Shown here piece after piece: positions 57,697 through 64,000 of a stretch of DNA of 64,000 nucleotides. The DNA comes from Paramixta manurensis (GTDB lineage Bacteria > Pseudomonadota > Gammaproteobacteria > Enterobacterales > Enterobacteriaceae), in assembly GCF_013285385.1 (NCBI RefSeq), contig NZ_CP054212.1:682001-746000 (forward strand), written 5' to 3'. The notes under the pieces are model-generated. The model made no database searches, had not been told where the DNA came from, and saw only the letters and a program-made list of their open reading frames with translations. Numbering within the stretch: the stretch's first letter is position 1; every line of letters begins with the position of its first letter. The translations under genes and the position numbers were made by a program.

Positions 57697-59628
57697 ATGC
57701 GATTTACGATTATAACGAACAAAGCCGGTCATCAGCCGCCGCAGAGTAGCTGTGACTTTTTGTCGCCGGGTGGCACTATCGGGCGCGGAATTGATAATAA
57801 CCTGGTCCTCCCCGACGATGACCGCACCATCTCGCGCTTACAAGCGATCGTTCATATCACTGCCGATGGCGAATGCCGCATAACCAACCGTGGGAACGTT
57901 ACACGCGTGGTACTGAATGATATTCCACTGGAACGTGGACGGCAGGTCGATTTACAGGATGGCGATATTCTCGGCATTGACGATTACCGTTTGCAGGTTA
58001 GCGATCTTAACTCTCCGGTACAGCCAGTACCGCGCCCGGTGGCGGCGCAGCCTGCACCGCAGCCCACGGCGAAACCTGCCGCCGCTGAAAGCGGCCCGGC
58101 GGCGATTCCGAGTGAAATCTGGGATAGTTTGGCGCAGGAGTTTTCGATCTCGGATAATCTTTCGAGCCGCACTAAACCCGTAACGCCTGCCGCAGCGCAT
58201 AATCCGCTTACTGAGCAGAGCGCCGCTAACCGTAATCCGGAAGATCCGCTGGCGCAGTTCCGGCAGCAGGACACACCCGATTTCGACCAGCGTAAACCGA
58301 CGCCAGATTCGCTGTTTAACGATAGCGATGAACTGTTTAAAAGCGACAGCATTTTTGACGACAGTACGCCTACCACGTTGTTACAACAGCCAGCGGAAAA
58401 ACCACAAAAACCGGCCGCGCCGCAGGGTGATGAACTTGATCCGTTGGCGCTATTTGGCGGCGGGCACTCTCCGGCCAAAATTAACAGCGACGATCCGCTG
58501 GGATTAATGATGGGCGGCGCGGTGCCGCTGGCGCATCCGGATGATGCGGTGCCGGGTTCACAGATGAAAACGTCGCCGCAACAGCAACAGCCGATCATTC
58601 CGCCTGCGCCGCCAAAAATGCCCTCTGAGCCGTTGCCGGATGCCAATAACCTGTTCGGCAACGCGGCCGATGTGGAAAACTCACCGTTGTTTGGCGATGC
58701 ATCTTCATTAGCCGATTCGCCACTGTTTGCCGATGAGCCGCCAGCGGAGGCAACAACGCCGCCGACGCCGGAACCGATAGTGCCGTTGCCAGAGGAGCCG
58801 GTTGCATCGGCAAGGCCGGTCTCAATTGAGGATTCCCCGCTGTTTAACGATGCGGCGCCCAGCGCACCGCAGCCGGATTATGGTGGCATCACACTGCCTA
58901 CGCCACAGGCGGTTCAACGGACTAACACGCCGCCGCCAAAAGGACGTTTACGGATCGACCCGGTCGCCAGCAGCGCCCAGGCCTCTAGCGCGCAGCCCTC
59001 TAATGGTGAAGCTTTACAGGGTGAACTGCTGCAGGCGTTAATTGATGGAATGGGGCTAAATGATATGCAGCCAGTCCCCCATTTTGACCGCGATAATATG
59101 CAGCAACTGGGTCAGATGTTGAGTATGTTCTCGCAAGGAACCGTGGCCTTACTGTCATCACGTTCGATTCTGAAACGTGGCGTAAAAGCCGATATGACCG
59201 TCATTCTTGATGATGCGAACAACCCATTCAAACTGCTGCCATCCGGAAAAACGGTACTGATGCAGATGTTCGGTAGCCGCATGCCAGGCTTTATGCCGCC
59301 GAAACAAGCAGTACGCGATGCGTTAGTCGATTTGCAGGCCCATCAGCTTGGTATGATTGCCGGTATCCGCGCCATTATCGCCTCTATGTTGCAATCCTTT
59401 AATCCGGAACAGTTAGAGGAAGAGGCGCGTGAAGAGGGGATGACGTCACGCCTCTCGCTGCCCGGTAGCCGTAAAGCCGCGCTATGGGAACACTTTACCC
59501 GGCGCTATAACCAAACGGCCGGTGAAATTGAAGATGACTTCCATACTCTCTTCGGCGAAGCATTTTTACACGCCTACGATATGGAAGTTAACCAATACAA
59601 AGACTCACAGACCCGATCGGAAGAATAA
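57697..59628 (+). CDS. tagH: Type VI FHA-domain scaffold protein (Fha/TagH)
   Basis: The 643-residue protein has an N-terminal FHA domain (about 25-100; GGTIGRGIDNNLVLPDDDRT, ISRLQ) that binds phosphothreonine. A long proline- and acid-rich linker follows with repeated SPLFxDA/SDELF-type motifs (about 105-430). The C-terminal VI_FHA domain (about 450-640) carries RSILKRGVKADMTVILDDAN. In Pseudomonas, Fha1 is phosphorylated by PpkA and dephosphorylated by PppA to trigger secretion. The pppA gene follows with a one-base overlap. No ppkA is visible before the window ends. Confidence 0.93.
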   Translation: MRFTIITNKAGHQPPQSSCDFLSPGGTIGRGIDNNLVLPDDDRTISRLQAIVHITADGECRITNRGNVTRVVLNDIPLERGRQVDLQDGDILGIDDYRLQVSDLNSPVQPVPRPVAAQPAPQPTAKPAAAESGPAAIPSEIWDSLAQEFSISDNLSSRTKPVTPAAAHNPLTEQSAANRNPEDPLAQFRQQDTPDFDQRKPTPDSLFNDSDELFKSDSIFDDSTPTTLLQQPAEKPQKPAAPQGDELDPLALFGGGHSPAKINSDDPLGLMMGGAVPLAHPDDAVPGSQMKTSPQQQQPIIPPAPPKMPSEPLPDANNLFGNAADVENSPLFGDASSLADSPLFADEPPAEATTPPTPEPIVPLPEEPVASARPVSIEDSPLFNDAAPSAPQPDYGGITLPTPQAVQRTNTPPPKGRLRIDPVASSAQASSAQPSNGEALQGELLQALIDGMGLNDMQPVPHFDRDNMQQLGQMLSMFSQGTVALLSSRSILKRGVKADMTVILDDANNPFKLLPSGKTVLMQMFGSRMPGFMPPKQAVRDALVDLQAHQLGMIAGIRAIIASMLQSFNPEQLEEEAREEGMTSRLSLPGSRKAALWEHFTRRYNQTAGEIEDDFHTLFGEAFLHAYDMEVNQYKDSQTRSEE

Positions 59629-60422
59629 TGAATATCACCATTGCCTCTATGTCGAATCAGGGAAACCGCGAGAGCAATCAGGATCAAACCGGAGATGTTA
59701 TTGGTGAGCGTTCCGCCTGCTTTGTGGTCTGCGACGGTGTAGCCGGTTTTCCGGGCGGCGATGTCGCCGCCGCGCTGGCGCGTAATACCATCCTTGAACA
59801 ATTTAACGGCGAACAACATCTGGATGCGCAGCATATTCGCCAGTATGTCACCCAAGCCAATAGCGCCATCCGCCGTGAACAAAAAGCCAGACAAAACTAT
59901 AGCCGCATGGGGACCACTATGGTCAGCCTGTTTATTGACCGCGATTATGAACTGGCGTACTGGGCCCATGCGGGGGATAGCCGCTTATATCTGTTTCGCC
60001 GTGGCTATCTTTACCATGTCACCACCGATCATAGTCTGATCCAACAGATGAAAGATGCGGGGCATCAAACCGAAGGGATCAACAGCAACCTACTCTATTT
60101 CGCTTTGGGCATGGGGGATGAAGAACGCGATGCCAGCTACAGCGATGTGGTGCCGATTGAAGATGGCGATGCCTTCTTACTCTGCACCGATGGTTTCTGG
60201 CACGGGGTGTCGCAGCAACATATGCAACAATCGCTGCACATGGTTAATACGCCGGAAGAGTGGCTGACCTTAATGCACCAAATATTGAAGAAAAACGATG
60301 AACGATCGGATGGTCAGCAGGACAACTACAGTGCTGTTGCCGTTTGGGTGGGATCGCCGCAGGATACAACGCTGTTGCACTCGTTGTCAGAAGCGGCCCA
60401 GTTCATTCCCCTTCGTGATTAA
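59628..60422 (+). CDS. pppA: Type VI PP2C-type serine/threonine phosphatase PppA (TagG)
   Basis: The 264-residue protein has the PP2C metal-binding motifs in order: NRESNQDQTG, VVCDGVAGFPGGDVAA, WAHAGDSRLYLFRRG, and CTDGFWHGVS with a late DNYSAVAVW. It should remove phosphate from Fha and reset secretion. It overlaps tagH by one base (TAATG), so the two are translationally coupled. It is followed after 25 nt by a periplasmic accessory gene. Confidence 0.93.
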   Translation: MNITIASMSNQGNRESNQDQTGDVIGERSACFVVCDGVAGFPGGDVAAALARNTILEQFNGEQHLDAQHIRQYVTQANSAIRREQKARQNYSRMGTTMVSLFIDRDYELAYWAHAGDSRLYLFRRGYLYHVTTDHSLIQQMKDAGHQTEGINSNLLYFALGMGDEERDASYSDVVPIEDGDAFLLCTDGFWHGVSQQHMQQSLHMVNTPEEWLTLMHQILKKNDERSDGQQDNYSAVAVWVGSPQDTTLLHSLSEAAQFIPLRD

Positions 60423-60447
60423 GATAAGGCATCAGGCAAGGAATCGT

Positions 60448-61458
60448 ATGAAATATTGGCTAACAGGTGCGTTAACCCTGCTGGTAGCGACCAGCGCCTG
60501 GGCGGAAGATTACAACATCGTCTCCTCCCGCACGCTTAAGCTGGATCTGTATATTGATAATATCAAAGACAACAAGCCCGCCAGTTGGTGCGCGCGCGAA
60601 TTGCCTTTACGGATTGTGGCGAAAGGCGACAAGAACCCAACCATTCTGAAGGATTTTCTGCCACGCGTCGGCAGCCTGCTGGCGAACCAGTGTGGCAAAC
60701 TGAACACCATTCAGTGGCAAATGAACGATAGCGCAGGGCAAAAACTGGCGCACGGCTCAGCGACCAAAGCTAAAAACTGGGCGGTAACCATTGAGCCGGA
60801 AGTGGCGCAGAGCGCACCGGCTACGCAAGCGCCGGAAAACACATCATCTCCGACCCAACCGCCGACACCGCCGGTCGTCAGGGCGGAAGATCTGTCGCCC
60901 GCGGCGGATACCACCCCATGGATCCAGTTCAGCTTGCTGGATGGTTGCCACTTCCGCACTTACTGGCGTGATGATAGCCAGGCTGGCGCGCTGTTTGTCC
61001 CGGCAAAAGGGGGCGTAACCTGCGCCAGCGATGGGTGGTTAAACGGCAAAAGTCAGTTAACCCAAATGGGACAAGGCGCGGCGAAAAAGCTCTCGGTCAC
61101 TTTCCTGCAAGGCTTCCCGGTTTCCGATTTTGCCAATAATGACGACAGTAATAGCCTGCAAATTACCACCGTAAACAACCAGCGCATGGTGCTCAGCGAT
61201 GAAAGATCGCCGCAGAGTTGGATGATCCTGCCCTATACCGCGCGCGTGAACGGCTGGCTGAATAATGGCACCGTCGCCGTACAGATGGCGCAAAACGAAG
61301 CGAACGATGAAGGCGCTTTAAAAGCGCGTTTGGAAGAGGTGCGTAAAGTCTGGGCGCCTTACCTTGCCAATGGCGGTTCACTGACCATTTTGCTGGTTGA
61401 CGCACTGCATCCGCAGTTAAAAGATCCCGCCGCCGGCACCTGGCGTACCATTAAATAA
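60448..61458 (+). CDS. Periplasmic type VI-associated protein of unknown function
   Basis: The 336-residue protein has a Sec signal peptide (about 1-18, ending AWA), an N-terminal domain (about 20-125), a threonine/proline-rich linker (about 128-150) and a C-terminal domain (about 155-330). The ATG at 60448 has an AAGGA site; a longer frame from 60298 lies inside pppA. I recognise no characterised family. It lies between pppA and tagJ within the type VI operon and could help assembly across the periplasm. Confidence 0.75.
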   Translation: MKYWLTGALTLLVATSAWAEDYNIVSSRTLKLDLYIDNIKDNKPASWCARELPLRIVAKGDKNPTILKDFLPRVGSLLANQCGKLNTIQWQMNDSAGQKLAHGSATKAKNWAVTIEPEVAQSAPATQAPENTSSPTQPPTPPVVRAEDLSPAADTTPWIQFSLLDGCHFRTYWRDDSQAGALFVPAKGGVTCASDGWLNGKSQLTQMGQGAAKKLSVTFLQGFPVSDFANNDDSNSLQITTVNNQRMVLSDERSPQSWMILPYTARVNGWLNNGTVAVQMAQNEANDEGALKARLEEVRKVWAPYLANGGSLTILLVDALHPQLKDPAAGTWRTIK

Positions 61459-61476
61459 GCCGACAAAGGAATTTTT

Positions 61477-62307
61477 ATGCACTCTCTTCAACAATTGATG
61501 GCTGGCGCTTCACTGACGGAGACGTTGGCGCGGGTGGAAAGCCAAATCAAGGCGCAACCCGCCGATGCCGATCAGCGTGCGGCCTTTGTGCAACTGTTGT
61601 GTCTGGCGGGTAACTGGACGCGGGCGCAAACCCAACTGAAAAGCTGGCTGGCGCTGAAACCGCAGGCGCAGCCGACCGTGACGTTGCTGGAACAGGCGAT
61701 TAGCGGAGAGTTACAGCGTGCTGACGTTTTTCGCGGTCAGGGAACGCCACGCCTGCCGGGTGGTGCATTTAGCTGGGCAGAAACGTTACATCAGGCGCTT
61801 TTGGCGCAAACGCAAGGCGATCGGCAACAGGCTGATGCGCTGCGTCTGGCGGCGTTTGACGCCGCGGCGGAAAACCCCGGTAGCGCAACGCTGCAAGGGG
61901 ATGAGGCCGCTCAGCCGTTTGCGTGGCTGATTGATGGCGACGGGCGTTTAGGGCCGGTGTGCGAAATGATCGTCAATGGCAATTACTACTGGGTGCCGTT
62001 TAGCGCCATCGCCGAAATGCGCTTCCAGGCTCCGGCCAGCGTAACCGATCTGGTTTGGCGTCACACCCTGGTGCGGCTGGTGGATGGCGCGGAGCAGGTG
62101 TGCCAAATCCCGGTGCGTTACCCATTCGAAGCTGAGGCGAGTGATGCCGTTCGTCTGGCGAACGTGACCGAGTGGCAGCCGCTGGATGCCGACGAGCAGC
62201 AGTTTATCGGTCAGGGCCAGAAGGTATGGCTTAACGATAGCGCTGAATTTTCGTTGTTAAACCTGGAGACGCTTGCGTTTATCGCCAGTGATTTCGCCGA
62301 TGAGTAA
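61477..62307 (+). CDS. tagJ: Type VI accessory protein TagJ (ImpE/SciE family)
   Basis: The 276-residue protein has the ImpE family features: N-terminal TPR-like helices (AAFVQLLCLAGNWTRAQTQL) and the central FAWLIDGDGRLGPVCEMIVN and YYWVPFSAIAEMRF segments. In Pseudomonas TagJ (HsiE1) binds the sheath subunit TssB. Its 3' end overlaps the tssE start by 8 nt. An AAAGGA site precedes the ATG. Confidence 0.9.
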   Translation: MHSLQQLMAGASLTETLARVESQIKAQPADADQRAAFVQLLCLAGNWTRAQTQLKSWLALKPQAQPTVTLLEQAISGELQRADVFRGQGTPRLPGGAFSWAETLHQALLAQTQGDRQQADALRLAAFDAAAENPGSATLQGDEAAQPFAWLIDGDGRLGPVCEMIVNGNYYWVPFSAIAEMRFQAPASVTDLVWRHTLVRLVDGAEQVCQIPVRYPFEAEASDAVRLANVTEWQPLDADEQQFIGQGQKVWLNDSAEFSLLNLETLAFIASDFADE

Positions 62308-62878
62308 TAACGCCGATCATAATCCTTTTGAGGGCGGTGATGTGCTGCGTGGCGGCTACCGTTTTCGTAAAGGTAAAGAGACGCTGGGCGCGCGCGATAA
62401 AATGCAGCCTTCGCTGCTTGACCGTCTGACCGATAACGCGCCAGACAAGCAACAGGAACCGGTCAGCCAAACGTTGGTTTCACACAGCGCACTGCGCCGC
62501 CATGTATTGCGCGATCTACAGTGGCTGTTTAACAGTATCAATAATGAGGCTCAGCAAGATCTGGCGCCTTTTCCGCAGGTGCGGCGTTCGGCATGGAATT
62601 TTGGTGTCGCGCCGCTGGCTGGTCAGCGTATGTCCGACATTGAATGGCAAGACATTCAGCGTAAGTTGACCGAGGCGATTATCAATTTCGAGCCACGTAT
62701 TTTGCCGCAAGGGTTACAGGTCCGCTGTGTTTCTGACACCGGTTCGCTGGAACTGCATAACGTGTTATCCATTGAAATCAAAGGCCGCCTGTGGTGTGTA
62801 CCGTATCCACTGGAATTTCTGTTCCGCACCGACGTTGACCTGGAAAACGGTCACTTTGAGCTAAAAGAAGTAGGTTAA
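62300..62878 (+). CDS. tssE: Type VI baseplate protein TssE
   Basis: TssE is the gp25-like lysozyme-fold baseplate component without enzymatic activity. The 192-residue protein has the family segments SLLDRLTDN, HVLRDLQWLFNS and a C-terminal LHNVLSIEIKGRLWCVPYPL strand region. The ATG at 62300 overlaps the tagJ stop by 8 nt and is preferred to the frame from 62273 inside tagJ. tssF follows after 2 nt. Confidence 0.92.
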   Translation: MSNNADHNPFEGGDVLRGGYRFRKGKETLGARDKMQPSLLDRLTDNAPDKQQEPVSQTLVSHSALRRHVLRDLQWLFNSINNEAQQDLAPFPQVRRSAWNFGVAPLAGQRMSDIEWQDIQRKLTEAIINFEPRILPQGLQVRCVSDTGSLELHNVLSIEIKGRLWCVPYPLEFLFRTDVDLENGHFELKEVG

Positions 62879-62880
62879 GC

Positions 62881-64000
62881 ATGGACAGTAAACTGCTCGA
62901 TTATTACAACCGTGAACTGGCGTATCTGCGCGAGATGGGCGCGGAGTTTGCCGAGCGCTATCCCAAAGTGGCAGGGCGTTTGGGCATGCGAGGGATTGAG
63001 GTTGCCGATCCGTACGTTGAGCGGCTAATGGAAGGCGTTGCCTTTTTGACCTCACGCGTGCAGCTCAAAATGGATGCCGAGTTCCCGCGTTTTTCGCAGC
63101 GCTTACTGGAAATGATCGCGCCAAATTACCTGGCGCCGACGCCATCAATGGCGATTGCCGAGATTCATCCAGACAGCAATAAAGGGGATATTACCCAAGG
63201 GTTTGTGGTTCCGCGCGGCACCATGATGGATAGCCAAACGCTGAAAAAAAATGGTGTGACCTGTAGCTACACCACCGCGCACGATGTCACTTTGCTGCCG
63301 CTGAGCATTAAGCAAGTGGAGTTGGGCGGCGTCCCGGCTGATATTCCATTGGGCCAGCTTGGGCTAAGCCAGCGTGGCGCGGTGAGCGCGCTACGTATCC
63401 GCCTGACATGTGATGATTCCACGACGCTTGATCATGTTGATTTCGACCAACTGGTGTTCTTCCTCAGTGGCCCGGATATTCAGGCGCTGAAGTTGTTGGA
63501 ATTGGTGATGGAACATCAGGTTGGCATCTTCTGCCAGACGGTTAATAAACAGCCGCGTCGGGTGGTATTGCCGGATGGCGCGCTCAGGCAAGAGGGGTTC
63601 GAACCGGAGCAGGCGCTGTTACCGGACGATTTGCGTAATTTCGATGGCTATCGTCTATTGCAAGAGTATTTCGCTTTCCCGGCCCGTTTTCAGTTCCTGA
63701 GCATTAGCCAACTGCGCCCGATCCTCAAACAGGCGCAGGGCATTCGGGAGTTTGAAATCATCGTGCTGCTGGATAAGACCGACGCCGCGCTGGAACGTGT
63801 GGTGGATGCCAGCCATTTAGCCTTGCATTGCACGCCGGTGATTAACCTGTTCCCCAAAGTGGCGGAACGGAAAAAAATTAGCGCCAGCCAACACGAATAC
63901 CATCTGGTGGTCGACAATATTCGCCCACTCGATTACGAAATTTTCTCGGTACAAAAACTGTATGCCAGTAGCGACGAACGCCGCGAAGAGCAGGTGTTTC
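62881..64000 (+). CDS. tssF: Type VI baseplate protein TssF, 3' truncated by window edge
   Basis: The frame is open from the ATG at 62881 to the end of the window (about 373 residues; full TssF is near 590-630). The N-terminus LLDYYNRELAYLREMGAEFA, followed by PKVAGRLGMRG and FPRFSQRLLEMIAPNYLAP, is diagnostic of TssF (VasA/ImpG). TssF and TssG form the baseplate wedge with TssE and TssK. tssG and the ATPase gene tssH probably follow outside the window. Confidence 0.95.
   Translation, partial: MDSKLLDYYNRELAYLREMGAEFAERYPKVAGRLGMRGIEVADPYVERLMEGVAFLTSRVQLKMDAEFPRFSQRLLEMIAPNYLAPTPSMAIAEIHPDSNKGDITQGFVVPRGTMMDSQTLKKNGVTCSYTTAHDVTLLPLSIKQVELGGVPADIPLGQLGLSQRGAVSALRIRLTCDDSTTLDHVDFDQLVFFLSGPDIQALKLLELVMEHQVGIFCQTVNKQPRRVVLPDGALRQEGFEPEQALLPDDLRNFDGYRLLQEYFAFPARFQFLSISQLRPILKQAQGIREFEIIVLLDKTDAALERVVDASHLALHCTPVINLFPKVAERKKISASQHEYHLVVDNIRPLDYEIFSVQKLYASSDERREEQVF

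Noticed and set aside
1..64000. CRISPR array, insertion sequence or prophage
   Set aside because: No regularly spaced repeats, transposase, integrase or phage structural genes were seen; the only mobile-type elements are the two 127-bp palindromic repeats.

Overview
The window reads as chromosomal DNA of an enterobacterium (order Enterobacterales). The conserved backbone is the neighbourhood known from E. coli: opgB, fhuF, yjjZ, three tandem tRNA-Leu(CAG) genes, rsmC, holD, rimI and yjjG. Large accessory blocks are inserted into it. A Pectobacteriaceae- or Yersiniaceae-like host fits the 127-bp palindromic repeats and the Serratia-like type VI secretion layout, but the genus is inference.

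Bases 1-16185 are the distal half of a second, lateral-type (Flag-2) flagellar locus: rod, ring and hook-associated genes (flgF to flgL), lafW, a divergent pair made of a ToxR/CadC-like membrane regulator (LafZ) and a small lipoprotein, then flagellin, cap, chaperones, FliK, FliL, the dedicated sigma-28 factor and the MotA/MotB motor (LafT/LafU). All genes look intact apart from flgF, which is cut by the window edge.

Bases 16300-31950 start with opgB (osmoregulated glucan modification). An accessory catabolic block follows: FGGY kinase, class I aldolase and GlpD-like dehydrogenase on the minus strand, facing an MHS-type transporter, a LacI regulator and a nucleoside hydrolase on the plus strand. 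A clear operator overlaps a promoter in the divergent region. Next come a catalase-like peroxidase/cytochrome b561/ECF sigma/anti-sigma operon with a candidate self-recognised promoter, an MFS carrier and a YbaK-like deacylase. Bases 32048-38146 hold fhuF, a diguanylate cyclase and yjjZ with Fur boxes, the tRNA-Leu trio with a stringent-type promoter, and rsmC-holD-rimI-yjjG.

Bases 38147-64000 are a type VI secretion cluster sitting where E. coli continues with prfC: SH3 lipoprotein, tssJKLM, tagF, tssA, tssB, tssC, then two Hcp modules, then fha, pppA, a periplasmic accessory protein, tagJ, tssE and the start of tssF. Each Hcp module is hcp followed by a wall-degrading effector and its immunity gene(s). 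Module 1 carries a Tae4 amidase with a Tai4-like partner. Module 2 carries a peptidoglycan-binding GH24-type lysozyme followed by five secreted candidate immunity genes, three of which carry LprI-like (lysozyme inhibitor) domains.

The most unusual signal is a leader of about 110 bp that precedes both hcp genes and is far better conserved than the hcp coding DNA itself. It can fold into a nested stem that hides the ribosome-binding site of a 26-codon ORF ending 5 nt before hcp2. Its one substitution keeps pairing as a G-U wobble. In the hcp1 copy a 127-bp palindromic element has inserted at a TA and cuts that small ORF short.
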